Below, piece by piece: positions 16,219 through 25,412 of a DNA stretch of 61,894 bases (position 1 is the first letter of the stretch; every line of letters starts with the position of its first letter). Below the pieces are notes generated by a model that ran no database searches, was not told the DNA's origin, and saw only the letters and a list, made by a program, of their open reading frames with translations. A program made the translations under genes and the position numbers. Source of the stretch: Candidatus Eisenbacteria bacterium (GTDB lineage Bacteria > Eisenbacteria > RBG-16-71-46 > SZUA-252). The stretch covers positions 1 through 61,894 of the forward strand of contig VBOZ01000032.1 of the NCBI GenBank assembly GCA_005893305.1, in the 5' to 3' direction.

Positions 16219-19200
16219 TTAGCGGACGACCGCGACCTTGCGACGGATCACGTGTAACGTCTCACCCTGGCCCTGCGCCTCGATCAACACGACGTAGCCG
16301 CCGCTCGCGACCACTTCGCCCCTGCCGTTTCTGCCGTCCCAGCTCCAGTTGTTGAGCCCGGGACTCCCACCCGGCGCGCCGCGATCAAAGACCACGCGGC
16401 GCACCAGGGAGCCGCTGTTGGTGTAGACGCGGAGGGTCACGGTCGCGAAGTCGTCGAGCTTGTACGCGACCGTCGTGGCCTCGCTCCCCGCGTGGAATGG
16501 ATTCGGATAGTTCGTGACGTAGCCGCCGCCCGCCGTGGGATCGACAAACGCGACCTCGAGATCGAGATCCTGGCTCAAGGAGCCGGACGACGCCCGGATG
16601 GTGTCTCGTTCCGGATTCCGAGGGCTCAAGAAGTCGGCCCTCGCGTTGCCGCTTGCGTCCGTGGAGTCGTCCCGCGCCGTGAGGGTGCCCGTCCCGGAGA
16701 GGAGGCCGAAGGTGACCGGCCGATCAGGCACCCCGTTCTCGAAGGCGTCGACGACGCGAGCCGTCAACGTGGCGTGCTTGTTCCCCCCGACCCAGGCCGG
16801 GTTCGAAGTCAGACGGATCGCGCTCGGCGCGCCCGGCGTGATCGTGATGGTGTTGCTCGTCGCCGGCGCGTTTCCCGCGTCGTCATGCGCGATCAAGACG
16901 ACGGGCTCGGCGAACGAATAGGTCTCGCTCACCGTGCGCTGGCCCTGCAGGAGCTGGAACTGAGTCGTGAGGAGCGTCCCCCGTCCCGGAGCGCTGTTCG
17001 ACGAGTTCTGAACCTGGATCGTGACGAACGAGTTGATCTCCTGGATCACGCTCCCGGCGTCGTTCGTCACCTTCACGGTCAGTGCGAAGAGATCGCCGGC
17101 CCGCGCGGAGGCGGGTGAAACCGAAGCCTCGAGGTGGAATCCGCTCGTGATGGCGCGCACCTGCGTCGTGCTCCCCGTCTTGGACGGGTTCGTGACGTCG
17201 GAGACGCTGATTTGCTGGAACCCTCCCGCGGCGAGGCGAATCACCATGTCCGCGCGGCCGTCGACCATCGCCTCGTCCGGCGGCAGCTGGGCGAGCGCGT
17301 CGCCGGACGTGACGCGGACGACGTCGGTAATCGGGTTCCCGCTAACACTGGTGACCGGGTTCCACCACTGGTCGGTTGCGAGCACCGTGAGGGTGAAGGC
17401 ATAGTTGATATTCTGGTCTGTCGCGGTGCCGCCGCGGCCGCTGGCGGTGCCCGGAGCGGGAAACTCGCCCGGCGCCAGAATCAGGACCCGCGCGAATGTG
17501 CCGCCGACGACGAGCACCTGACTCGACGTGTTGGCCTGGATCGAGCCGTTGTCGATGTCGCTGGCGGTGATCGTCTGATACCCGCTCTTGTGGAGGCGGG
17601 TAGGGATCAAGACCTGCCCGTTTACAAGGGTCGTATCCGTCGGCATCCAGGCGAACGAGTCGGTCGAGGCCAACCCGATCCGATCGTTCACGCCCGGGAC
17701 CAAGTTCCAGAACTGGTCTACCGCGCGCACCGTCATCGTGAACGGGTTTCCGGCGGACTGGGTGGTCGGCGTTCCGCTCTTGCCCGACGCGGTGCCTCCG
17801 AGCGCCGTCTCCCCCGGCAGAATCACCTGTAGCCCATAGAGCGGGCCCGGATTGACGACGAACGTATTGCTCGTTCCCATCTTCGGAGGCGCTGAAAAGT
17901 CGAGGCAGGTGAGCGCCACGGAGCCCCCAGCGCCCTTCAGCGTGACCTGGCCGGTCCATGTACCCGCGGAGAACGTGACCAAGGTGGGCGCGATGCTGCC
18001 GGTGCCCGTGTTCGCCTGGAGCACCGCGTCGGCCGCATATGTGGGGACGGTGTTCCCGCCCGAGTCGACCGCGCGAATGGTTATCGTGACCGGCACGCCC
18101 GCCGTGAGCGGTCCCGTGATCGTATTGAAGGCGAAGCCGTTCGTCCCGGCCGGAATGACCTGGATGCCCGCGCTCGTCGTCGCCGAGATCGAGCCGTTCG
18201 TTAGATCGGACGCCGTGAGGGTCTGAGTCCCAACCGTGTTCAGCGTGACCGTGAAGGTGCGGAACCCGTTCGACATCACGCCAGAGCTGGGTGAGACGGT
18301 CTCGGCCGGATCCGTGTTCGAGACGACCCTCACGTTGTCACCGCTCGGAAGCGGGTTCCAATAGGCATCCGTGGCATAGACGCTCGCCACGAAGGCTGTC
18401 CCAACCGCCTGGGTCGCTGGCGTGCCGGTCACACCGCTCACGCTTCCGGGGAGAGGCGTCTCGCCCGGCACGACGATCTGGACCTTCGAGAACGTTCCCG
18501 GGTGCACGATGAACGGATCGCTCGACCCGTTCTTTGCCGGGTTGCTCAGATCGTAGGCGTACTTGTTCACGTTGCCGCGGTTGATACTCGTCTCGTCGGC
18601 CCGGTACATCGTGACGTTTCCGTTCCAGACTCCGTTCGTGAGCGTCACGCTCGCGGGGGAGATTCGCCCCTCACCGAAGCTCGTCATCTCCTTAAGGCCC
18701 GCCGGTCCCGTGTAGCCGGTGACGACGGCGCCATTGGGATCGCGCGCCGTTAGTGTGGTCGCGTCTGCGACGCCCGCGTATTTGTGCTTTTGGGAAATGC
18801 TCTCGAAGGTGAAGCCCGCGAGAACCTGAACCAACATCTGAGCCGACGTGCCGTCCGGAATCGTGTTGTCGGTTTGATCGTGCGCGAGAACGTTGAAGCT
18901 GCCGCCCGAGTTCATGGTCACGGTGAACGTCCGCGCCCCGGAGACCAGCTGTGCCGGCGACGGAAGCGTCGCGCTCGCGTCGGAGGACGTGATCTGGATG
19001 CTGTTCGAGATGCTGGTGACAAGGGTCCAGGTGTCGTCGCACGCCCGCACGGTGATATCGAACGGGATGCCCGCGACCTGCGCGCGCGGCGTACCCGTCT
19101 TGCCGCTCCCGCTTCCGGGCGCGGCGGTCTCGCCCGGCAATAACACCTGGAGCCGGGTGTACGGGCCTGCTAGGGCCGCTCTTGGTTGAGCGATCCCTAT

Positions 19201-19251
19201 AAGGAGCGCGAGCCCGACTGCGAGCCACGCTGCAGGACGAACCTGGCGCAC
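16219..19251 (-). CDS. Large exported Ig-like repeat protein with YPNPF/FlgD-type C-terminal domain
   Basis: 1010 residues from a GTG at 19251, preceded by GGAGGTGA at ideal distance. The signal peptide ends near ALAG. The body has four related blocks that each open with a phrase like LQVLLPGET-A-PGS-SG-TGTP, followed by a beta-rich 'AVD-W-N' segment. Between some of them are shorter Ig-like blocks (FAFNTITGPLTAGVPVTITI, FHLEASVSPASARAGDLFAL). An Invasin/Big_1-like block follows (VVDAFENGVPDRPVTFGLLSGTGTL). The end is NYPNPFHAG...VTLRVYTNSGSLVRRV...WSWDGRNGRGEVVASGGYVV, a FlgD-like or type IX-like sorting domain. It is the first gene of the 14-gene run, probably a surface adhesin or sheath. 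A longer frame to 19725 is shadow. Confidence 0.85.
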   Translation of the reverse strand: MRQVRPAAWLAVGLALLIGIAQPRAALAGPYTRLQVLLPGETAAPGSGSGKTGTPRAQVAGIPFDITVRACDDTWTLVTSISNSIQITSSDASATLPSPAQLVSGARTFTVTMNSGGSFNVLAHDQTDNTIPDGTSAQMLVQVLAGFTFESISQKHKYAGVADATTLTARDPNGAVVTGYTGPAGLKEMTSFGEGRISPASVTLTNGVWNGNVTMYRADETSINRGNVNKYAYDLSNPAKNGSSDPFIVHPGTFSKVQIVVPGETPLPGSVSGVTGTPATQAVGTAFVASVYATDAYWNPLPSGDNVRVVSNTDPAETVSPSSGVMSNGFRTFTVTLNTVGTQTLTASDLTNGSISATTSAGIQVIPAGTNGFAFNTITGPLTAGVPVTITIRAVDSGGNTVPTYAADAVLQANTGTGSIAPTLVTFSAGTWTGQVTLKGAGGSVALTCLDFSAPPKMGTSNTFVVNPGPLYGLQVILPGETALGGTASGKSGTPTTQSAGNPFTMTVRAVDQFWNLVPGVNDRIGLASTDSFAWMPTDTTLVNGQVLIPTRLHKSGYQTITASDIDNGSIQANTSSQVLVVGGTFARVLILAPGEFPAPGTASGRGGTATDQNINYAFTLTVLATDQWWNPVTSVSGNPITDVVRVTSGDALAQLPPDEAMVDGRADMVIRLAAGGFQQISVSDVTNPSKTGSTTQVRAITSGFHLEASVSPASARAGDLFALTVKVTNDAGSVIQEINSFVTIQVQNSSNSAPGRGTLLTTQFQLLQGQRTVSETYSFAEPVVLIAHDDAGNAPATSNTITITPGAPSAIRLTSNPAWVGGNKHATLTARVVDAFENGVPDRPVTFGLLSGTGTLTARDDSTDASGNARADFLSPRNPERDTIRASSGSLSQDLDLEVAFVDPTAGGGYVTNYPNPFHAGSEATTVAYKLDDFATVTLRVYTNSGSLVRRVVFDRGAPGGSPGLNNWSWDGRNGRGEVVASGGYVVLIEAQGQGETLHVIRRKVAVVR

Positions 19252-19703
19252 GGCGTCACCTCCACTGCTGTTTTGTTGCGAATGGTGTTTGGATGAAGCT
19301 GCAGAGCACGGCCGCCACGACCCCCAACTTGTGACGCATCTTGGGCGGACCCGTGCCCGACACCCGGCGGAAGTGCAGCCAGCGTGCCGCGCCGAGTTGC
19401 ACTTTGAGGTGCGTGCGGGCCGGTCACGCGAACCCGGTGACGGAACCCAAGTTGGTCCTTTGCGGAATGCGAGAGGCGACGAAAAAAGGCCCAGAGCCCG
19501 TTCCAGCCAAATCCGCGCGGTCGGATCGAGCCGTCCGCGGATTGCGATGCGCGGCTCGCGGGGGGGCGCGCAGATGCAGATCGCGACGCGAGAGGTTGAA
19601 TGAAGCCGCGCCCGTAGGAGATCCACCGATGCTTGTCGGAGAGTTTTGGACGCTCGGGAGCGCCCTGGCTTGGCGCTTCCGGCCGCGATAAACTCCCCCG
19701 ACC
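19252..19703. other. Divergent intergenic region (452 bp) without a recognisable gene
   Basis: This must carry the promoter of the 14-gene leftward run and that of the rightward SDR-like gene. I see no convincing -35/-10 pair on either strand. An inverted repeat with seven-base arms (CGAGCCG at 19527-19533, CGGCTCG at 19552-19558, with a further CGC/GCG inside) could be an operator or an RNA hairpin. No tRNA or small RNA is recognised, and the reading frames that cross it have no domain content. Confidence 0.5.
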
Positions 19704-20729
19704 ATGCGACCGCCCTACCGACCACAGCGGATTCTCCTCACCGGCGCCGCCGACCCGGTCGGCCGCCTCCTCCTCCCGGCCTTGGCCGGACTGGGAGCGC
19801 CGATTCGCGCCCTCGCGCGCCCGGGGGGGCCGCCCCTTCCCGCGTCCCGCATTGCGGAGCTTCGCCTGGGCGACCTCGAGCGGCCCGGGAGCCTTCGCGG
19901 GCTCGCGGACGGCTGCGACGTCGTGGTGCACGCGGCCACGCGGCCCGGCTTCACCCGGCTTGGCCGGGCTCGGCAGCGGCGGATCAACGTGGAGGGGACC
20001 GAAGCGGTCCTGCGCGAGAGCCAGAGCGCGGAGGCGAAGGTGTTCGTGCTGCTCGGCTATACGGGGACGATCCAGGAGCGGGGAGTTCTCTCGGCGCCGG
20101 TCGATGAGGAGACGCCGCCGGAGGGCGAGTACGAGTCCGACTCCGTGAGGATGATCTGCGAGGCGGAGGCGCTGGTCCTGGAAGCGAACCGCGTCGGCTC
20201 CCTTCGCACCATGGTCGTGAGCCCCGGAATCCTGGCCGCGCCGGGGGTGCCCACGGCCCTCGGGGGACTGATCGCGACTTTTCTGAGGCGCGAGCTCCCG
20301 TTTCGCCTGCTGGACGAGGTCTGGCTCGCGATGAGCGGCGGCGGGGAAATCGGGCGCGGCACGGTCGCGGCGATCGAGCGGGGGCGGGGAGGAAGGCGCT
20401 ACTTCGCGACCGGGGAGTGCCTTCGCCTGGGGCAGCTCTACGAGCGGATGACGCGGGTGACCGGGATCCCCGCGCCGCGGAGGCGGTTGCCCGATCTTCT
20501 GGTCGAGGAGCTCGGGATGCTCACGCCGGTGCTCCCACCACGATCGTTCCTACGTCAGCTCGTCCTTCCGCGCGAGCTCGTGCTCCATCTCCTCAGGCTC
20601 GCGCCGCTTGATAACACCCGAACGCGCGCCGAGCTCGGGTTCAGCCCCACGCCGCTGGATGATCTGCTCCTCCGCTTTGCCCGGACCGAGGGGATCTTAG
20701 CCGGCGACGTGGCTGGCGCCGCGGGCTGA
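19704..20729 (+). CDS. NAD-dependent epimerase/dehydratase-like (extended SDR) protein, possibly degenerate
   Basis: 341 residues. The fold pattern of extended SDRs is visible: RILLTGAADPVGRLLLPAL, a basic/acidic loop, LRLGDLERPGSLRGLADGCDVVVHAAT, then RRINVEGTEAVL and MVVSPGILAAPG. Two hallmarks are weak. The TGxxGxxG loop reads TGAADPVG, with Asp in place of the middle Gly, and no clear YxxxK pair is present where EYESDSVRMICEAEAL aligns. It may bind nucleotide without catalysis, as NAD-binding regulators do. The gene ends 33 bases inside the convergent histidine-kinase gene. Confidence 0.75.
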   Translation: MRPPYRPQRILLTGAADPVGRLLLPALAGLGAPIRALARPGGPPLPASRIAELRLGDLERPGSLRGLADGCDVVVHAATRPGFTRLGRARQRRINVEGTEAVLRESQSAEAKVFVLLGYTGTIQERGVLSAPVDEETPPEGEYESDSVRMICEAEALVLEANRVGSLRTMVVSPGILAAPGVPTALGGLIATFLRRELPFRLLDEVWLAMSGGGEIGRGTVAAIERGRGGRRYFATGECLRLGQLYERMTRVTGIPAPRRRLPDLLVEELGMLTPVLPPRSFLRQLVLPRELVLHLLRLAPLDNTRTRAELGFSPTPLDDLLLRFARTEGILAGDVAGAAG

Positions 20730-23147
20730 TTTGCCGCGCGACGAGTCGAGGATCTCGCGCACCTTCCGCGCGAGTGCCAGCGCCGTGTAAGGCTTCTCCA
20801 GAAATTGGATTCCGGTGCGCTCGGGGCTCTGGGTCAGCACCGGGTCGCGCGTGTATCCCGAGACGAAGAGGATCGGTAGGTCGGGGAACGTCCCCTTCAC
20901 TCGCTCACCAAGCTCGCGCCCGCCCATTCCCGGCATGACGACATCCGTGACGAGGATCCCAATGCGTGCCGTCTCGCGATCCAGGACGCGCAGCGCCTCG
21001 CTCGCGCTCGACACGGCCAGCACGCGATAGCCCAGCTCGGACAAGGACTCGCGGGCCATGAGCAGAAGGGCCGGGTCATCCTCTACCAAGAGGACGGTCT
21101 CGGTTCCGCCCGGGAAGTCCGCGACGCGGGGCTCGGGAGCGGCTGCCTGCTCGAGTCCGGCCGCCTGCTCGGGAGCGGCGACCTCGGGGAGCAGGATCTC
21201 GAACTCCGTGCCGTGGCCGAGCTCGCTGTCCACCCGCACGCATCCGCCGTGCTGCCGGACGATCCCGTAGACGGTCGCTAAGCCGAGGCCCGTGCCGCGC
21301 CCCGGCGCCTTCGTCGTGAAGAACGGCTCGAAGATGTGCTGCATGACCTCCGGCCCGATGCCGCCGCCGGTGTCCCGAACCCGCAGGCGCACGTAGGAGC
21401 CCGGATCGATGCCGAAGCTGGACTGGGCCTGGGCCGCGGCCAGCTCCATGCAGTCGGTCTGGATCGAGATCACTCCGCCCTCCGGCATGGCGTCGCGCGC
21501 GTTCACCGCCAGGTTCACGATCACCTGCTCGAGCTGGGTCGGATCGATCCTCACCCTTCGAATTGTCTCGGAGAGGTTGAGCTCGAACCGGATCCTCTCG
21601 TCGACGAGGCGCCGCACCATCGGCTCCAGATTCCGGATGGCGGCGTTCAGGTCCACGATCCGGGGCTGGGTCGCCGCGCGGCGGCTGAACGCGAGAAGCT
21701 GCCGCGTGAGGGATGCGGCGCGCTCGCCGCCCTTGTGAATCTCCTCGACGGCCGGCCGGGACGGGTCATTCTTCGACATTCTGGAGAGAAGGAGGTCGGC
21801 GTAGCCGATCACCGCGGTGAGGATGTTGTTGAAGTCGTGCGCGACGCCCCCGGCGAGCTGCCCGACCGCTTCCATCTTCTGCGCGTGGCGGAACTGCTCC
21901 TCGAGCGAAATGCGGTCGGTCACGTCGGTCTCGAAGCCGTCAACGTAGACCAGCCCGTCGGACTCGAGACGCGGCGTCAACCGGCTCCGGTGCCAGCGCC
22001 AGATCCCCTTCGAGGTCTCGTACCGGATCTCGATCGACGCCGGCTGGAGCTTCCGGAGCTGCTGGAGCGCGGGGAGCGCGATGTTCTTGACGTCGTCGGG
22101 GTGAACCCGGCGCATCCAGAAATTCGGATCCTGATCGAGGTCCCGGGCGGGAATTCCGTAGAGCGCCTCCGCGCCGCGCGAGACGTACTCGTAACGGAGG
22201 ATCCGCCCGTTCGGATCGAGCGAGAACGTGAACAGGGCGGCGTCCAGGTTGCGCGCGATCGTCGCCTCGCGCTCCGTCGCCAAGCGCTGGTCCGCGAGCG
22301 CCTGCTCCCGGTCGGTCACGTCGCGGAAGCTCCACACGCGGCCCACGACCTCGCCGTCCAGCTTCTGGGGGAGCGAATAGCGTTCGAAGACCCGACCGTC
22401 GCGGAAGCGAAGCGTGTCGAAGCTTTCCGCTTCGGGCGTGGCGTAGAGCTTTCGGACCTTCGAGAGGAACTGCTCGGGCTCATCGAGCTGCGCGAGAACG
22501 GACTCGAGCGCCCGCTGGTCATCGCGACTCTGGAGGACCTCGGGGGGGATCCCCCACATCCGGGCGAAGCGCTCGTTGAATCGGACGATCCGTCCCTCAC
22601 GGTCGACGACCAGGAGCCCGTCCGCGGTCGATTCGAGCGCGGCCTCCAGGAGCGAGAGGGCGTTGTATCGCTCCGTCTCGACCCGGTGGCGCACCGTGAT
22701 GTCCCGGACGATGCCGAAGCCCTCGACGAAATGTCCGCTCTTGTCGAGGATCGGGTGCGTCGTCACCATCACCCGGACGCCGCCGCCGTCGCGGCGGAGC
22801 GCCGTAGCTTCGAATTGAGTGGTCTCGCCCTTGAGCGCCCGCGCGAACGCCGTTCCGGCAACCTCCAGCGACTCGGGCGACGTGAATTCCTGGAAGTGAC
22901 GCCCGACGATCTCCTCGGGCCGATACCCGAGCATCTCCGCCATCGATGCGCTGACCTCGAGGGTGATGCCCCGTGGATCGACCCGCCAGAGCCCCTCGGG
23001 GGAGACGGCGAGAAGCGCGCGGAGGTGGGCCACGACCTCCTCATTGAGGCCCCGGGCGGAGCGCTTCAGGCTCCTGACCCGGCCGAGGAGGAAGACGATC
23101 GCGGCGCACGTCACCGCGACGCCGAGAGCCAGGAGTGCCGTGGTCAC
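20697..23147 (-). CDS. Hybrid sensor histidine kinase (PAS repeats, HisKA, HATPase, REC)
   Basis: 816 residues, GTG start overlapping the OmpA stop (GTGA 23144-23147). One N-terminal helix (about 3-22), a PAS at about 40-155, a second PAS/PAC at about 165-290, a third at about 295-420, then HisKA with phospho-acceptor His437 in [18 protein letters not shown]. An ATPase with [21 protein letters not shown] and [15 protein letters not shown] follows, then a receiver domain with VLLVEDD and phospho-acceptor Asp735 in [11 protein letters not shown]. The receiver is C-terminal and has no output domain, so a downstream Hpt or regulator is expected elsewhere. Coupling to the OmpA-like gene hints that it senses or adjusts envelope state (inference). 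Confidence 0.93.
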   Translation of the reverse strand: MTTALLALGVAVTCAAIVFLLGRVRSLKRSARGLNEEVVAHLRALLAVSPEGLWRVDPRGITLEVSASMAEMLGYRPEEIVGRHFQEFTSPESLEVAGTAFARALKGETTQFEATALRRDGGGVRVMVTTHPILDKSGHFVEGFGIVRDITVRHRVETERYNALSLLEAALESTADGLLVVDREGRIVRFNERFARMWGIPPEVLQSRDDQRALESVLAQLDEPEQFLSKVRKLYATPEAESFDTLRFRDGRVFERYSLPQKLDGEVVGRVWSFRDVTDREQALADQRLATEREATIARNLDAALFTFSLDPNGRILRYEYVSRGAEALYGIPARDLDQDPNFWMRRVHPDDVKNIALPALQQLRKLQPASIEIRYETSKGIWRWHRSRLTPRLESDGLVYVDGFETDVTDRISLEEQFRHAQKMEAVGQLAGGVAHDFNNILTAVIGYADLLLSRMSKNDPSRPAVEEIHKGGERAASLTRQLLAFSRRAATQPRIVDLNAAIRNLEPMVRRLVDERIRFELNLSETIRRVRIDPTQLEQVIVNLAVNARDAMPEGGVISIQTDCMELAAAQAQSSFGIDPGSYVRLRVRDTGGGIGPEVMQHIFEPFFTTKAPGRGTGLGLATVYGIVRQHGGCVRVDSELGHGTEFEILLPEVAAPEQAAGLEQAAAPEPRVADFPGGTETVLLVEDDPALLLMARESLSELGYRVLAVSSASEALRVLDRETARIGILVTDVVMPGMGGRELGERVKGTFPDLPILFVSGYTRDPVLTQSPERTGIQFLEKPYTALALARKVREILDSSRGKSARGASHVAG

Positions 23148-24766
23148 TTCTTCTCTGCGGGCGCCCCTGGAGCTTGGCCCTCAGGGGGCGGTGGCGACTT
23201 TCCCTCGGGCGCCGGCGGTGCCTTGCCTTCGGGAGCGGGAGGCGTCTGGTTTTCGGGAGGCGCCGGCGTCTGGCCCTCCGGCGCCGGCGGCGACTTGGGC
23301 TCGAGGCCCGGCGCGGGCTGAGCGGCCGTCGTTCCGCACGCTTCGCGGCGCACCTTTTCCTGATAGAGGACGTTCATGTTCATGACCCGGAACTCGACCC
23401 GGCTGTTGATGCGCCGATTCGCGGTCGAGGTGTTCGGCACGAGCGGATCCGTATCGCCGTACCCCGTGATCCAGAAATTCTTCGAGCTCAGCATCGGGAA
23501 GGTCTTGAACAGGTACTGGAGCGTGGCGCGCGCCCGCATTTGGGAGAGCGGGATCCGGAATCCGGGCTCGGGCACGTCGTCGACGTGGAGCCCGATCTCG
23601 ACCTTGATCATGGGCCACTGGGCCAGCACGGTGCCGACCGAGTCGAGCCGCGCGATGGCTTGCGGCTGCAGCACGGCGGAATCCGGCGGGAACTCGAGAC
23701 CGGTCAGCCGGATCATCCAATCCTCGAGCAGCGCGCGCTCGTACGGAGAATGCAGGATCGGGCATCCGCAGGTGTTCACCGCGGCGCCGGCCGGCGTGTT
23801 GGGGCACGTGTCGATGCCGTCGGGGATTCCGTCGCCGTCCGCGTCGAGCGGGCATCCGGCCGCGTCGACGATCGCGCCGGCCGGCGTGTTGGGGCACTTG
23901 TCCAGTCCGTCGAACACCTTGTCTCCGTCCGAGTCGACGCCGCAGCCCTTCGCGTCCACGACGACGCCCGTCATCGTGGAATCGCACTGGTCGATGCCGT
24001 CGGGCACGCCGTCTTTGTCGGAATCGATCGCGACGCCGGTCTCGTCCACTTTCGCGCCCGGCGGCGTGTTGGGCTCCTTGTCGAGCCCGTCATAGATGCC
24101 GTCCTTGTCGGTGTCGAGCGGCGTGCCAGCCGCGTCCACGACCGCGCCGCGCGGGGTGTCGGGGCTCTTGTCGCGCTTGTCGGGCACGCCGTCTCGATCC
24201 GTGTCGCGCGCCCGTCCCGCCCAGAATGCGGTGACGCTGCCGGATACGATGAGGTCGTTCACGCGCGTATCGCGGCCCGCGCCGCCCGTCTCCCTAAACG
24301 AAATGTCCCGGCCGTCCACGCGGAAGCCCAGGCGCTCGCCAAAGCGGGCCACGACCCCCATGCCTACATGGTACGCCGAGTTGGTCTTTGCCGCCGCGCC
24401 CAGATCGAGCTTCGCGGAGCCGAATCCCCCGTAAATGTAGGGAAGGGTCCAGCGATAGCGGTCCGGCGTAAGGATGAGACCCCCTCCGAAGTGCGTGAAG
24501 GTGGCATCGCCGACCGCAGTTTCCAGATTGGGTTTGGAGTAGAATCCCACGCCTTCGACCCCAACCCACCGGTTGAGGAAGAACGCGGCTCGGCCGCCGT
24601 ACCCGAAGTTATCTTTGAGCCCTTGCTCGGCGTCGTAGAAGACGCCGCCGGCTCCCAGGGAGATCCACGCCCGCTCCTCGACGGCGCGTGCTCCTTGGGC
24701 GATGGTGGAGAGGGCCAGAATTACGAGGGCGGGCACGCGTAGGGCGCGGGATAGAGGCGAAGCCAT
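23144..24766 (-). CDS. OmpA-family outer-membrane protein with thrombospondin type 3 repeats
   Basis: 540 residues with a signal peptide cleaved near ARAV. A barrel of about 170 residues is followed by six calcium-binding TSP3-type units (DTDRDGVPD, DTDKDGIYD, DSDKDGVPD, DSDGDKVFD, DADGDGIPD), several with CPNTPAGA linkers. The OmpA_C peptidoglycan-binding domain follows (LEFPPDSAVLQPQAIARLDSVG, LSQMRARATLQYLF, ITGYGDTDPLVPN, NRRINSRVEFRV). The last 70 residues are a Pro-rich tail of PPAPEG-like repeats. It links outer membrane to peptidoglycan. It is transcribed leftward with the histidine kinase that overlaps its end. Confidence 0.93.
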   Translation of the reverse strand: MASPLSRALRVPALVILALSTIAQGARAVEERAWISLGAGGVFYDAEQGLKDNFGYGGRAAFFLNRWVGVEGVGFYSKPNLETAVGDATFTHFGGGLILTPDRYRWTLPYIYGGFGSAKLDLGAAAKTNSAYHVGMGVVARFGERLGFRVDGRDISFRETGGAGRDTRVNDLIVSGSVTAFWAGRARDTDRDGVPDKRDKSPDTPRGAVVDAAGTPLDTDKDGIYDGLDKEPNTPPGAKVDETGVAIDSDKDGVPDGIDQCDSTMTGVVVDAKGCGVDSDGDKVFDGLDKCPNTPAGAIVDAAGCPLDADGDGIPDGIDTCPNTPAGAAVNTCGCPILHSPYERALLEDWMIRLTGLEFPPDSAVLQPQAIARLDSVGTVLAQWPMIKVEIGLHVDDVPEPGFRIPLSQMRARATLQYLFKTFPMLSSKNFWITGYGDTDPLVPNTSTANRRINSRVEFRVMNMNVLYQEKVRREACGTTAAQPAPGLEPKSPPAPEGQTPAPPENQTPPAPEGKAPPAPEGKSPPPPEGQAPGAPAEKK

Positions 24767-24810
24767 TCTGTTCCTCCGGAAACCGACACTACTGGGGAGA
24801 GAGTGCGCGA

Positions 24811-24839
24811 AGTCTGGCGGTTCTTCGCCCCTATGTCAA
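24811..24839 (-). promoter_or_regulatory. Possible sigma-70-type promoter for the OmpA/kinase operon
   Basis: On the minus strand a perfect TTGACA (24834-24839) is followed after 17 bases by CAGACT (24811-24816), only three matches to a -10 box. It lies about 45-70 bases before the OmpA start in the divergent region. On the plus strand the same region has TATACT at 24848-24853, a good -10 for yqeY without a clear -35. Both are suggestions only. Confidence 0.3.
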
Positions 24840-24913
24840 CATTCTGCTATACTTTCAGCCTGTTCCACCCGGGCCCTGGACGGCCGTCCCGGCCCCTCAC
24901 TTTGGAGAAGACG

Positions 24914-25360
24914 ATGCTGGAAGAACGCCTCGAGCAGGACATGAAGGCTGCCCTCAAGGCGGGGCAGGCCGACCGGCTTTCGACCCTGCGCATGATGCGC
25001 AGCCAGATCCTCCTCGAGAAGAAGAAAGACGTCACCCGCCAGACCCTGACGGAGGACGAGGTGGCGGCCATCATCAACGCGTACGCGAAGAAGCTTCGCG
25101 AATCGGCCGCCGAATATGAGAAGCTTGGGCGTCCGGTCGAAGCTGGCAAGATCCGCGAAGAGCTGAGCACCGTCGAAGGGTACCTTCCAAAGCGGCTCAC
25201 CGAAGCCGAGGCGCGAGACCTCGTGAAGCAGGTGCTGACCGAGCTTCAGCTCACATCCATCAAGGAATTCGGACGCGCGATGAAGGAAGTACAGGCTCGA
25301 GCCAAGGGAAGGGCGGACGGCAAGCTCCTGAGCGAGATCGTCCGCGCCTCGCTCGACTGA
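24914..25360 (+). CDS. yqeY: GatB/YqeY domain protein
   Basis: 148 residues from the ATG at 24914 (GGAGAAG before it). A longer frame from 24803 adds unrelated sequence. The product is the full YqeY family: LEQDMKAALKAGQADRLSTLRMMRSQI, a stretch of charged helix, REELSTVEGYLPKRLTEAEA, and the last helices ending KGRADGKLLSEIVRASL, the GatB/YqeY tRNA-binding-like tail. YqeY proteins have an amidotransferase-like RNA-binding fold and no settled role. The gene commonly follows rpsU, which is not seen here. Confidence 0.95.
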   Translation: MLEERLEQDMKAALKAGQADRLSTLRMMRSQILLEKKKDVTRQTLTEDEVAAIINAYAKKLRESAAEYEKLGRPVEAGKIREELSTVEGYLPKRLTEAEARDLVKQVLTELQLTSIKEFGRAMKEVQARAKGRADGKLLSEIVRASLD

Positions 25361-25412
25361 CCCACCACCGCACCAACCGAATGGACCTAGTTCGAATGGA
25401 TCAAAACACTCG

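Noticed and set aside
21336-23321. 661-residue plus-strand frame opposite the hybrid kinase
   Set aside because: It mirrors conserved PAS/HisKA coding sequence and has no signal, motif or start context of its own.
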